The notes beneath the pieces were generated by a model. That model saw only the letters and a list, made by a program, of their open reading frames with translations, ran no database searches and had not been told where the DNA came from. The translations under genes and the position numbers were made by a program. From positions 248,001-312,000 of the forward strand of contig NZ_FOVD01000006.1 of the NCBI RefSeq assembly GCF_900115055.1: DNA of 64,000 bases, read 5' to 3'. This DNA is from Chryseobacterium oleae. Lineage in GTDB: Bacteria; Bacteroidota; Bacteroidia; Flavobacteriales; Weeksellaceae. The first letter of the stretch is position 1; each line of letters opens with the position of its first letter. Below, piece after piece: positions 32,894 through 42,067 of the stretch.

Positions 32894-35770
32894 TTAAAGT
32901 TTTAGATCATAGGTGAATGCCACATAATACAGCCCTCCGATTTCAGGTCCTGCCGCATATTGAAAGTATCGGCGATTAAGAAGATTGGTCGCTCCGATTT
33001 TAACGCTCGCCTTTATTTCAGGGATTCTCCACGTCGCCTGAGCATCAATGGTATAGTAGGAAGGAATATTTCCGGACGCCAGCGGACTTTCCCATAAGAA
33101 GCTGTCCTGCCATCTTGCAGCCACTGTAAATCCGATGTTTTTGATAATCTCCCTATTTCCCACACTTAGATTGACCGCCCATTTAGGGGTATTGAAAGCC
33201 GTAATAAAAAGATCTGAAGTATTGGTTGAAATAAGGTCGTTATAAGACACGTTTACATTCACATTATAATTTCTCACAACATTGTATCGGATACCCAAAG
33301 AAGTACCAAAACTTTTGTACTTACTAGTACTGTTGGTATAAACCCTGTAACGGTCCTGCTTGCTTCTGTCCAGCATTGCTAAGACAGCATTATCGCTTCC
33401 GATATTTTCATTTTTAGGCACTGCCACTTCTACCTGTCCCAGAAAACCTTCATAGATGTTGTAGTAAAAATCCCAGTCGATGACCAGTCTGCTGTTGAAT
33501 AAGGCTGATTTATAGCCTACTTCAAAAGATGTCACTTTTTCCGGCTGTAATTTGGGCAGATTGGCCGCCGTTAAAATATTTCTGTTTTTCAATGCAGACT
33601 GATTCTGGTTTGTTCCTCCGTCTACGTCTTTATTCACTGCAGAAATAAACTGATCTATAGAAGCCAGCGTATAAGAGTTTTCAAGATACCCCAGTCCATC
33701 ATTAGCCTTTGAAAGTCCACCTACTCTTCTTACATTTCCGTTATTAACGAACGACAATGCTTCAAATAAAGAAGGAAAACGATAGCCATTTTGAAAAGAA
33801 GCTCTGAAATTGTGCTGGTTAACCGGAGAATAAACCACGCTCAGCCTTGGATTTAATTTTGTTTCAAACTCCGGGTTTCTATCTGCACGAAGGGCCAGAT
33901 TCACTTTTAATTTATCCTGGAAAAAAAGCTTAGTAAGCTGTACAAATGCACCGTATTTCTGATAAATAACATTACTCCCGAAGGTTCCGTCAGACAGGGG
34001 AATATTTCTTTCGCTGACAGGTCTGTTAAAATCAACGAAGTTATTTCCGTCGGGTGTGATGCTGTAAAGACGGTAATCTGCTCCCGCAAGAAGGCTGAAA
34101 ATCTTTACAAATCGGGTGAAATCGTAAGTAATTTCGCCCTGATAAAAACGGGATTTCTGTTCAAGCTTTGCGCCTCCGGTGGCTGGTGCTCCTGCAATTC
34201 CGGAATTCGCTGAATCCCAGTTATTAATCCCGATAATGGTATTTTTTAACTGCTCAAATGCTGCCGTTCCCGGAACTACGCGGTTTTTATCAGCTTCCTG
34301 TCTCGCCAGAATAAAAGCATCATTCAGATTGATCCCTGAATTAAGCCTGTCCTGCAAAGTCGTCTGAAAGATATTTCTCCAGTTGGTATTGGAAAGATTC
34401 GTAAGGTCCAGATTATCAGCCAGCGGCTTAAGATTATAAGAATCTCCGGTATTCTCTATGGACACATAGGCTCTGAATGTCAATTCTTTACCTGTCAGCT
34501 CTACTTTATGGTTCTGAACCGTTGCATTCTGTAGACGGATCTTGTTCCCCCGCTGAAAAGTGCCGTCCAGCAATCCATAACGGTAGACATACGATGTTCT
34601 CCACTGATCTCCAAAACGGTAGTATAATCCTGCATCAAACTTTATATTCTTCACTTCAGGACTTATCAGATCCTTTTCGTAATACCCTGTTCTTGATACA
34701 TTAAAAGTGGTTGGTTTTCCATTGTAATTCACTTTTACCGATGTCCTGTTGTTTCTTTCGTCACCGTATTTATTCCAGAGATCTTCTGCGGGATTATTGG
34801 TGAGAGAAAAATTGGGATTTGCTGTAATGAATGAATTGGGGTTCTGATCTGTACGGTTATCCGAGATCCAGTCTACACCGCTGAAATAGGAAGCATTGAC
34901 CTTTACGGCAAAGTTTTTATTGATGACTTTTGCAATTCTGACTGCACTTTCACCAAGAGCAGCGGTTTTGTGATTCACGTTATCTACATGATTCACTCCG
35001 CCTCTGAAATACAAACTTACGCCTTCCGAAGTAAATGGATCTTTGGTCTGAAGACTCGCCAATCCGTTGACAGCATTCATTCCATACAGGGCAGAAGCCG
35101 CTCCGGGCGTGATCTCCATGGACTGGATATCCAGTTCTGTGGGACCTATGGCATTTCCCAGCGGAACACCAAGCGTGGCAGACTGTACATCTACTCCATC
35201 CACCAGTTGCATGAACCTGAAGTTATTCGGAGAATTGAATCCTCTGGAATTGGGAACTTTTAAAGTAAGACTTGAGGTTAAAAGCTGTAATCCCTTCACA
35301 TTCTCTAAGGTTTCGTAGAATGAGGCTGCAGGACTTTCCCGGATGGTTTTAATATCAATTTTTTCAATCGCGATCGGTGATCTCAGAATTTTTTCCGGAA
35401 CGCGGGAAGCTGAAATAACGACTTCGTTGATGATGGTGTTCTGAGGATTTAATTCGATAGCAATTTTACTGGACAATGAAAGTATCTCGGCAGTATGAGC
35501 TGCGAATCCTTCTTTGGTCACCACGATTCTGAAAGGAATTTTCACCCTTGTTCTCAGGTTAAAATTTCCTTCCTGATCGGTTACTGCCGTATCCTGGGTA
35601 TGTTCTACCTGGATCTTTACTCCGGCAATGCCTTTATGGGTGTCCGTATGTTTAATGATTCCGCTTACTTCGATAAGCTGCTGTGCCTGTAAAACGGCAG
35701 TAAAAGAAAGGGTAAGAAGTAAGATCAGACTTATTCTCTGCTTAAAATAATGGTGGGATATGGATTTCAC
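32894..35770 (-). CDS. TonB-dependent receptor of the sulfate-assimilation cluster
   Basis: A 958-residue outer membrane transporter. It has a signal peptide ('AVLQAQ'), an N-terminal carboxypeptidase-regulatory-like domain (residues 33-115), a TonB-box/plug region ('NEVVISASRVPEKILRSP', 'GFNSPNNFRFMQLVDGVDV') and a long beta-barrel ending in an aromatic residue pattern ('YVAFTYDLKL'). The start is a GTG at 35770; no upstream in-frame ATG exists before the preceding ORF. It lies 29 bp after a 33-residue Cys/Met-rich leader ORF. The substrate is probably a sulfur compound or a sulfur-chelate, as judged by the operon. Confidence 0.93.
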   Translation of the reverse strand: MKSISHHYFKQRISLILLLTLSFTAVLQAQQLIEVSGIIKHTDTHKGIAGVKIQVEHTQDTAVTDQEGNFNLRTRVKIPFRIVVTKEGFAAHTAEILSLSSKIAIELNPQNTIINEVVISASRVPEKILRSPIAIEKIDIKTIRESPAASFYETLENVKGLQLLTSSLTLKVPNSRGFNSPNNFRFMQLVDGVDVQSATLGVPLGNAIGPTELDIQSMEITPGAASALYGMNAVNGLASLQTKDPFTSEGVSLYFRGGVNHVDNVNHKTAALGESAVRIAKVINKNFAVKVNASYFSGVDWISDNRTDQNPNSFITANPNFSLTNNPAEDLWNKYGDERNNRTSVKVNYNGKPTTFNVSRTGYYEKDLISPEVKNIKFDAGLYYRFGDQWRTSYVYRYGLLDGTFQRGNKIRLQNATVQNHKVELTGKELTFRAYVSIENTGDSYNLKPLADNLDLTNLSNTNWRNIFQTTLQDRLNSGINLNDAFILARQEADKNRVVPGTAAFEQLKNTIIGINNWDSANSGIAGAPATGGAKLEQKSRFYQGEITYDFTRFVKIFSLLAGADYRLYSITPDGNNFVDFNRPVSERNIPLSDGTFGSNVIYQKYGAFVQLTKLFFQDKLKVNLALRADRNPEFETKLNPRLSVVYSPVNQHNFRASFQNGYRFPSLFEALSFVNNGNVRRVGGLSKANDGLGYLENSYTLASIDQFISAVNKDVDGGTNQNQSALKNRNILTAANLPKLQPEKVTSFEVGYKSALFNSRLVIDWDFYYNIYEGFLGQVEVAVPKNENIGSDNAVLAMLDRSKQDRYRVYTNSTSKYKSFGTSLGIRYNVVRNYNVNVNVSYNDLISTNTSDLFITAFNTPKWAVNLSVGNREIIKNIGFTVAARWQDSFLWESPLASGNIPSYYTIDAQATWRIPEIKASVKIGATNLLNRRYFQYAAGPEIGGLYYVAFTYDLKL

Positions 35771-35799
35771 TTGTTTAAAATTTTAGGGTTAAAAATGAT

Positions 35800-35901
35800 T
35801 TATGCGTCGTCAATTAATGAACAGCACATACACATTCGGATCCCTAAAAGATGATGGTAGTGTTTTCTGGCCTTTTTCTGCCGGTAAAGAAGGTTGATCA
35901 T
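35800..35901 (-). CDS. 33-residue Cys/Met/His-rich leader ORF between cysI and the TonB receptor
   Basis: ATG at 35901 and TAA at 35800-35802. A basic N-terminal half (MINLLYRQKKARK) is followed by 'HYHHLLGIRMCMCCSL' and a short acidic end. It begins 4 bp after the cysI stop and ends 29 bp before the receptor's GTG start, so receptor translation could depend on passage through this ORF. The HH-x4-[AR]MC signature is shared with the leader ORF at 17666-17821 before susC. Both precede TonB-type receptors and both are Cys/Met dense. Translation has not been shown; conservation across genomes is the decisive test. Confidence 0.65.
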   Translation of the reverse strand: MINLLYRQKKARKHYHHLLGIRMCMCCSLIDDA

Positions 35902-35905
35902 ATTT

Positions 35906-37579
35906 TTATGGTATTGTTTGTAAATAGCGGTAAGAGAAGTCACCGAAGGTTTCCTCCGAATGTCTCCCTTTCAAGTAGATTCCGAAAAGTTCATCCAGAG
36001 TTTGAAGGATTTCTTCTTCGCCGATGTTTTCTTTAAATTTTGTATTGAGACGCATTCCAAGCCTGTCGCCGCCAATGTGAAGATTGTATTTTCCGTAAGC
36101 CGTTCCTACAAATCCTATTTCGGCATTGGGTGATCTTCCGCAACCGTTTGGACAGCCTGTCATTCTGATGGTGATATCTTCGTCCTGAAGTCCGTGTTTT
36201 TCAAGGATAGGCTCTATTTTCGTGACTAAAACGGGCAAATACCTCTGACCTTCCGCCAAAGCCAGTGAACAGGTGTTCAGTGCCACACAGGCCACGGAGT
36301 TTTTACGCAACGCGCTGGCTTTTTCTGTATAACCTGAAATCCCGTGTTCTTTCAGAAGATGTTCAATTTCTGCCTTATCCTCTTCGCCAATATCAGAAAG
36401 AATCAGATTCTGATTACAGGTGAACCGGAAATTCACATTTCCTGTCTCCGCAATTTTCAACAGCCCTGATTTCAAAGGATAGTCTTCTGTATCCAAAACC
36501 CTTCCATGCTCTACAAATAAAGTGTAAAACCATTTTCCTTCATGATTTTGGGTCCAGCCGTAACGGTCTTTTCTCTGTTCAAACTTAAACTCGCGGGCTG
36601 GTTCTAAGGCAAAGCCGCATCTTTTTTCGACCTCGTTTCTATAGCCTTCAATGCCCAGTTTATCAATTGTATATTTTAATCTGGATAATTTTCTGTCGCT
36701 TCTGTTTCCGAAATCACGCTGTACTGTTATAATTTCGTAGACCGCCTTCAGCAGTTTTTCTTCTGTATCTACAAAACCTAAAAGAGAAGCCAGACGTGCA
36801 TAAGTCGCATCATTTCCGTGGGTAGCACCCAATCCGCCGCCGGCCGCGATATTGTAACCGACAATTCTGTCATCTTCAACGATGGCAATCAGGGCAATAT
36901 CATTAATAAAAACATCCACATCATTGTTGGGAGGAATGGCAATTCCGATTTTCAGTTTTCTCGGCAGGTATCTGTCCTGATACAAAGGATCTTCCTCTGT
37001 TTTCCTGTCGATTAATAACTCATCATCGATCCACAGATCATAATAGGATTTTGTTTTCGGAAGACACATTTCACTGATTTTTCCGGCCAGTTCATAGACC
37101 ACCTGATGCATTGGTGACTCGGAAGGATTTGAAGTACACGTTACATTTCTGTTCACATCACCACATGCCGCAATCGAATCCAGATGCTGTAAGTTGAAAT
37201 TCTGGATGGTAGGTCTTACATGAGATTTTAAAATCCCATGTAGCTGAATGGTCTGGCGCGTCGTAATTTTAATCACTCCCGTGGAATGGTTTTCTGCAAT
37301 TTCATGAAGTCCCGCCCACTGTTCGGAAGTTAAAAATCCTCCCGGAAGTCTTAGCCTGATCATGTAGGAATATAGCCACTCCAGTTTCTTAGCGACTCTT
37401 TCTTCGCGCCTGTCCCGGTCATCCTGCTGGTACATTCCATGGAATTTGATGAGGGTTTGGTCATCTTCTCTGATGGCTCCGGTAAAATCGTCCAAAAGAC
37501 TTTCCTTTAAAGTTCCTCTGAGCCCGTTGCTGCCGGTTTTTATCCTTTCTACCGGCGAAAGGTTATTCTTATCTGTCAT
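35906..37579 (-). CDS. cysI: Assimilatory sulfite reductase, siroheme/[4Fe-4S] hemoprotein subunit
   Basis: 557 residues with the duplicated ferredoxin-like half-domain layout of nitrite/sulfite reductases. Cluster/siroheme ligands are visible as 'ACVALNTCSLA' (CxxxxxC) and 'TGCPNGCGRS' (CxxxC), the standard arrangement. It reduces sulfite to sulfide with electrons from the flavoprotein CysJ encoded 18 bp upstream. Length is close to CysI (about 570). Siroheme is provided by CobA and the CysG-N fusion in the same cluster. Confidence 0.96.
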   Translation of the reverse strand: MTDKNNLSPVERIKTGSNGLRGTLKESLLDDFTGAIREDDQTLIKFHGMYQQDDRDRREERVAKKLEWLYSYMIRLRLPGGFLTSEQWAGLHEIAENHSTGVIKITTRQTIQLHGILKSHVRPTIQNFNLQHLDSIAACGDVNRNVTCTSNPSESPMHQVVYELAGKISEMCLPKTKSYYDLWIDDELLIDRKTEEDPLYQDRYLPRKLKIGIAIPPNNDVDVFINDIALIAIVEDDRIVGYNIAAGGGLGATHGNDATYARLASLLGFVDTEEKLLKAVYEIITVQRDFGNRSDRKLSRLKYTIDKLGIEGYRNEVEKRCGFALEPAREFKFEQRKDRYGWTQNHEGKWFYTLFVEHGRVLDTEDYPLKSGLLKIAETGNVNFRFTCNQNLILSDIGEEDKAEIEHLLKEHGISGYTEKASALRKNSVACVALNTCSLALAEGQRYLPVLVTKIEPILEKHGLQDEDITIRMTGCPNGCGRSPNAEIGFVGTAYGKYNLHIGGDRLGMRLNTKFKENIGEEEILQTLDELFGIYLKGRHSEETFGDFSYRYLQTIP

Positions 37580-37597
37580 ATCGTATCCGTTTATGAT

Positions 37598-39307
37598 TTA
37601 ATACACATCTTTAACATATCTGCCGCTGAGTTCCAGCTCTTCAAGATAATTCTGCGCTTGTTCCGGGCTGTGTTTTCCCTTATCCTGAATAATGTTCAGA
37701 ATGGTTTTCTCAACCTCTTTACTCATAGGTTCTTTAGCGCCGCAAACGTAAAGTGAAGCACCTCCTTCCAGCCAGTGATAGACTTCCTCTGCTTTTTGTT
37801 CCAGTTTATGCTGAACGTATATTTTTTCGGCGGTGTCTCTGGAAAAGGCAAGATCAAGATGGGCCAATGCTCCTGTTTTCAGAAAGTCCTGAAGTTCGGC
37901 CTGATAAAGGAAGTCTGAAACGAAAGTCCGGTCTCCGAAAAAGAGCCAGTTTCTGCCTTCTGCTCCCACAGCATCCCGTTCGTAGAGAAAAGATCTGAAA
38001 GGCGCAATACCTGTTCCCGGACCAATCATAATGATATCTTTCTCCGGCTTCGGAAGTCTGAAATGTTTGGCTTCCTGGATATAAAATTCGATGTCTTCCC
38101 CTTCTTTAAATTCTGCCAGAAAACCGCTGCACAAGCCGTTTTGCTTTTTTTCATTGATGAAAAACTCTGATTTAGCAACTGTAATATGAATTTCGCTGTC
38201 TCCGTGGGCTTCAAATGAGGAAGAAACAGAATACAAACGAGGCGACTGTCCAGTCAAAACCGGAATAAACTGTTCAAGTTCATCAGCATTTTTTACAGGA
38301 TAAATTCTCAGCAGATCGAGAAGACTTAATCTCACTTCGGGAATAGAATGCCCTGTGATCTGTGCATATTGAGCGACTGTTGTTTTAAGCAGATAGCTGA
38401 TATTAAGATGTTTGTAGAGCAATTCTTTTGCGCTGGCTGTAATTTTTGCCGTTTTAATCTGCTTTTCAGGATCAATTCCGGTTAAGCTAATTATTTCTTC
38501 AACCTCATCTTTTGAATTGAAAGCGATCACGCCCAATGCATCACCGGGGCTATACATCAGAGGTTCTTCAGTTTCTATTTCTATATGGTAGGTTTCCTTG
38601 TCAGAACCTATATCATTAAGGTTGATGATGGTTGAAATTTTTCCCTGATATTTTTTCCTTCCGGTTGATGTTTTTACAGCAACCGCAGTTTTCTGGCTGC
38701 TTTCTTTGGTTTTATTGGCAACATCCAGAATATGTTCTGCCCAGACATGAGCTTCCTGTTCATAATCAATATCACATCTTTTTAAAGGAAGAATGCGCTG
38801 TGCTCCCAATACTTCAAAACGGGAATCGATGTCTTCTCCTGTTTTGCAGAACAAAGGATAACTACTGTCTCCCAAGGCAAGAACACCAAATTTCAAATGA
38901 CTGATATTCAAATCATTTTCATGAATGTGGTCATAAAATTTTTTCGCCAGGACAGGTGGGTCACCTTCTCCCTGAGTACTGATAATGATGAAGAACAAAT
39001 CTTCTTTGGCAAGATCTTTCGGTTTGTACTGGGAAAGGTCTGCCAGTTTTACCTGCACCCCCTTTTTCTTGATCACTCCCGCTAGTTCAACTGCCAATTT
39101 CTTACTGTTTCCGGTTTCAGTGCCATACGCAAGGGTAATTTTCTTCGGAGAAACGACATCGGTATCAATGTCCGAGGTAACCTGATGCTGTACGGCGGCA
39201 GATATTCCGGCAATTCCAGCGAGAAAACCACTGGCCCAGACCGCTTCATCTCTTGAAAAATCTCCTGATATTTCTTTAAGGGCTTTTAATTTAGTTTCAG
39301 ACAGCAT
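37598..39307 (-). CDS. cysJ: Sulfite reductase (NADPH) flavoprotein subunit
   Basis: 569 residues: a membrane-less N-terminal segment, a flavodoxin-like FMN domain ('LAYGTETGNSKKLA', 'STQGEGDPP'), an FAD-binding domain ('RLYSVSSS', 'GLCSGFLAEF') and an NADPH domain ('GPGTGIAPFRSFLYERDA', C-terminal 'GRYVKDVY'). It passes electrons from NADPH to CysI. The start overlaps the siroheme methyltransferase gene by 11 bp. Confidence 0.96.
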   Translation of the reverse strand: MLSETKLKALKEISGDFSRDEAVWASGFLAGIAGISAAVQHQVTSDIDTDVVSPKKITLAYGTETGNSKKLAVELAGVIKKKGVQVKLADLSQYKPKDLAKEDLFFIIISTQGEGDPPVLAKKFYDHIHENDLNISHLKFGVLALGDSSYPLFCKTGEDIDSRFEVLGAQRILPLKRCDIDYEQEAHVWAEHILDVANKTKESSQKTAVAVKTSTGRKKYQGKISTIINLNDIGSDKETYHIEIETEEPLMYSPGDALGVIAFNSKDEVEEIISLTGIDPEKQIKTAKITASAKELLYKHLNISYLLKTTVAQYAQITGHSIPEVRLSLLDLLRIYPVKNADELEQFIPVLTGQSPRLYSVSSSFEAHGDSEIHITVAKSEFFINEKKQNGLCSGFLAEFKEGEDIEFYIQEAKHFRLPKPEKDIIMIGPGTGIAPFRSFLYERDAVGAEGRNWLFFGDRTFVSDFLYQAELQDFLKTGALAHLDLAFSRDTAEKIYVQHKLEQKAEEVYHWLEGGASLYVCGAKEPMSKEVEKTILNIIQDKGKHSPEQAQNYLEELELSGRYVKDVY

Positions 39308-40142
39308 ATTCCAGTATATTTTGATGGTTGGAGACTAAGGTTCCGTTCGTTACAGATTTAAAGTAAATCCCTTCCTGTATAGTTGATTCCAGCCACGAAA
39401 ATTCTTCATGCAGATTCACCACCTTCCCTATCACCACCAATGACGGAGATACAAAGTCTTTATTTCCAAAGTTTTGCTGAAAATCTTCCAGAGAAGAGGT
39501 GTAAACTTTCTGATAAGGTGTGGTCGCCTGTTCTATGATGGCTATTTTCTTATCCTCCGTTTTGCCCAAGGCCAGGAATTTCTCTACCAGGCTGTTCAGA
39601 TTTCCTTTAGACATATAAAAAACCAGTGTGTCATCGGATGTTCCGAGCTCTTTCCAATAGGCATCGCTTAGAATTTCTTTTTTATAGTAGGTCAGAAAAC
39701 GGACGGATGTTGCATATCCTCTGGCGGTTAAAGGTATCCCCGCATAAGCCGCTGCTCCGGATGCCGCTGTAATTCCCGGAACGATTTCAAAGGCTATATG
39801 ATGCTCTTTCAATGCTTTCAGTTCGTCTAAAACATTGGAAAAAAAGGAGATGTCCCCGCCTTTGAGTCTTACTACTGTTTTCCCCTGTAAAGCATAGTCT
39901 ACAATCAGGGTATTGATATGGGTCTGAGGTGTAGAAGCGTTTTTGCTGCATTCTTTTCCTACATAGATGATTTCGGTATTCTTATTCGCGTAACGGCCTA
40001 ATATTTCAGGACTTACGAGACGGTCACACAGGATGATATCGGCTGAGGCAATGGCTTTTACGGCCTTCACAGTGATTAGATCAGGGTCGCCAGGTCCTGC
40101 ACCCACAAGGTAAACCTTTGGTGTTGTATTCAGTTTTTTCAT
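39297..40142 (-). CDS. cobA: Uroporphyrinogen-III C-methyltransferase (SUMT)
   Basis: 281 residues. SAM-dependent methylase with the P1/P2 signatures 'VYLVGAGPGDPDLITVKAV' and 'VVRLKGGDISFFSNVLDEL'. It makes precorrin-2 for siroheme. It is a stand-alone SUMT rather than the trifunctional CysG; the missing dehydrogenase/chelatase domain is fused to TauE/SafE at the end of this operon. About 30 C-terminal residues beyond the core are unusual ('EGIYFKSVTNGTLVSNHQ'). Confidence 0.95.
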   Translation of the reverse strand: MKKLNTTPKVYLVGAGPGDPDLITVKAVKAIASADIILCDRLVSPEILGRYANKNTEIIYVGKECSKNASTPQTHINTLIVDYALQGKTVVRLKGGDISFFSNVLDELKALKEHHIAFEIVPGITAASGAAAYAGIPLTARGYATSVRFLTYYKKEILSDAYWKELGTSDDTLVFYMSKGNLNSLVEKFLALGKTEDKKIAIIEQATTPYQKVYTSSLEDFQQNFGNKDFVSPSLVVIGKVVNLHEEFSWLESTIQEGIYFKSVTNGTLVSNHQNILEYAV

Positions 40143-40166
40143 TTTAAATCTTCTTATGGATGTTAT

Positions 40167-41078
40167 TTAGAAAAGCCCTTCTATGGACAGGTATCTTTCG
40201 CCTGTGTCATAATTCACTGTAAGTACAGTGGCTCCTGCAGGGATCTGAGGAAGTTTTTTCGCAACCGCAGCTAAAGCGGCTCCCGTAGAAATTCCTACAA
40301 ACAGGCCTTCTCTTTTGGCAGCTTCTTTAGTAAATTCAAAAGCTTCGTCTTTATTGATCTGTACAATTTCGTCCAGCAGTCCGGTATCAAGGATTGACGG
40401 AACAAATCCCGCTCCCAGGCCCTGAAGTGGATGTGGTGCCGGAGCTCCTCCACTAAGAACCGGGGATAATTCTGGTTCTACAGCAATTACTTTGAGGTTA
40501 GGAAATTTCTGTTTCAATACCTGTGCAAGCCCTGTGATGTGGCCGCCAGTTCCTACGCCGGTGATCAGGTAGTCCAGTCCTTCCGGAAAGTCTTTCAGGA
40601 TTTCCTGAGCCGTGGTTTCAACATGAACTTTAACGTTAGCAGGATTGTCAAACTGTCTCGGGATCCATGAATTTGGAGTTTCTTTGGCCAGTTCTTCCGC
40701 TTTTTCAATGGCCCCTTTCATTCCTTTTTCTCTTGGAGTCAGAACGAATTCCGCTCCATAAGATTCCATAATTTTCCGGCGTTCCAAACTCATACTTTCG
40801 GGCATCACCAGAATAAGCTTATAGTTTTTTACAGCGGCTACCAGGGCAAGTCCGATGCCTGTATTTCCGCTGGTAGGTTCTATAATGACGCTGTTTTCAT
40901 TCAGCAATCCTTTAGCTTCAGCATCTTCTATCATAGATAAAGCAATTCTGTCTTTGATGCTTCCTCCGGGATTGGCTTTTTCCAGTTTGATCCAGACTTC
41001 ATGTCCGGTATCGAAAAGCTTATTAATTTTTACGACCGGGGTATTTCCGATGGTTTCTAGTGTGTTTTGGAACTTCAT
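40167..41078 (-). CDS. cysK: Cysteine synthase (O-acetylserine sulfhydrylase)
   Basis: 303 residues of the PLP fold-type II family. It has the lysine motif 'KLEKANPGGSIKDR', the asparagine loop 'EPTSGNTGIGLA' and the phosphate loop 'GVGTGGHITG'. It combines O-acetylserine with sulfide. CysK and CysM are hard to separate by eye; the PGGSIKDR form and the nearby serine acetyltransferase favour CysK. It is flanked by a 106-bp inverted-repeat element upstream. Confidence 0.94.
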   Translation of the reverse strand: MKFQNTLETIGNTPVVKINKLFDTGHEVWIKLEKANPGGSIKDRIALSMIEDAEAKGLLNENSVIIEPTSGNTGIGLALVAAVKNYKLILVMPESMSLERRKIMESYGAEFVLTPREKGMKGAIEKAEELAKETPNSWIPRQFDNPANVKVHVETTAQEILKDFPEGLDYLITGVGTGGHITGLAQVLKQKFPNLKVIAVEPELSPVLSGGAPAPHPLQGLGAGFVPSILDTGLLDEIVQINKDEAFEFTKEAAKREGLFVGISTGAALAAVAKKLPQIPAGATVLTVNYDTGERYLSIEGLF

Positions 41079-41123
41079 ACCGATTCAATTTTATATTGTT
41101 TTTAAACTTATAAACATTAATTT

Positions 41124-41229
41124 TTACCATTAAGATTCATTAAGTGATTAAGAACATTAAGAAGAATATCTTCGATATTCATTAAGCTGGGCTTAACTTT
41201 CTTAATTTCTAAATCAATCTTAATGGTTA
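41124..41229. repeat. 106-bp inverted-repeat element (TTACCATTAAGATT ... AATCTTAATGGTTA)
   Basis: Near-perfect 14-bp terminal inverted repeats enclose A/T-rich sequence with repeated CATTAAG words and the inner palindrome GAATATCTTCGATATTC. It sits between the serine acetyltransferase and cysK genes inside the operon. A MITE-like or REP-like element is likely; it could also act as a processing or attenuation hairpin. Confidence 0.7.
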
Positions 41230-41233
41230 TTTT

Positions 41234-42064
41234 TTATATCACAAATGTTAAAGATTCAGGAAGGGTTCCGTTATCTTTTATTTTTATTTCACTTTTATGA
41301 TAGACCAGAGAGCCGGAAGGAACGTTTTGTGTGATCCATACATTTCCTCCGATAACGCTGTCTCTGCCTATGGTCGTATTCCCGCCCAAAATGGTCGCTC
41401 CGGAATAAATAATGACATGGTCTTCGATATTGGGATGCCTTTTCTCATTGGCTTTATCCTTTGAAACATTTAAGGCTCCGAGCGTTACGCCCTGATACAG
41501 TTTTACATGGTTTCCGATCTCCGTTGTTTCTCCAATCACAATTCCGGTTCCGTGGTCGATAAAGAAATATTTTCCAATCACCGCACCCGGATGGATGTCT
41601 ATTCCGGTTTTGCTGTGGGCATACTCTGATATCACACGAGGCAGTATTTTTACCTTTTGAATCCAGAGCTGATGGGAGATCCTGTACACATACGTAGCAA
41701 AAAAGCCGGGATATGAGAGGAGGATTTCTTCCAGTGATTCTGTAGCGGGATCAAATTCTAAAATAGATTCGGCATCCAGAATCAGTGTGCTGTAGATATC
41801 AGGTAATACGAGAAACAATTTGTCGGTCTGCTCTTTAGCAAAAACCTCATCTTCCGAAGCGTTCTTTATCAGATCAAAAAGAATTTTCTGCACATCTTCA
41901 AACCTGTCATGAAGCTGATCTTCCGTATTGATTTTTTCCGGAAGAAACAGGATATTATACAGGTCTGTGACAAAATTTTCCATCTTCCTTTTGTCAAAGA
42001 ATCCCTGAGAACTGCTTTGCTTTTTTTCAAGGATTTTCTTAATAAAATACTCTGAAACTTTCAT
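41234..42064 (-). CDS. cysE: Serine O-acetyltransferase
   Basis: 276 residues with a left-handed beta-helix of hexapeptide repeats in the C-terminal half ('IDIHPGAVIGKYFFIDHGTG', 'VIIYSGATILGGNTTIG'). The substrate motif is 'HPGAVIGKYFFIDHGTGIVIGE'-like, with catalytic Asp/His in 'IDHGTG'. The helical N-terminal ~130 residues are longer than in E. coli CysE and fit the EpsC-type enzymes of other phyla. Product O-acetylserine feeds the cysteine synthase encoded downstream. Confidence 0.94.
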   Translation of the reverse strand: MKVSEYFIKKILEKKQSSSQGFFDKRKMENFVTDLYNILFLPEKINTEDQLHDRFEDVQKILFDLIKNASEDEVFAKEQTDKLFLVLPDIYSTLILDAESILEFDPATESLEEILLSYPGFFATYVYRISHQLWIQKVKILPRVISEYAHSKTGIDIHPGAVIGKYFFIDHGTGIVIGETTEIGNHVKLYQGVTLGALNVSKDKANEKRHPNIEDHVIIYSGATILGGNTTIGRDSVIGGNVWITQNVPSGSLVYHKSEIKIKDNGTLPESLTFVI

Positions 42065-42067
42065 GTT

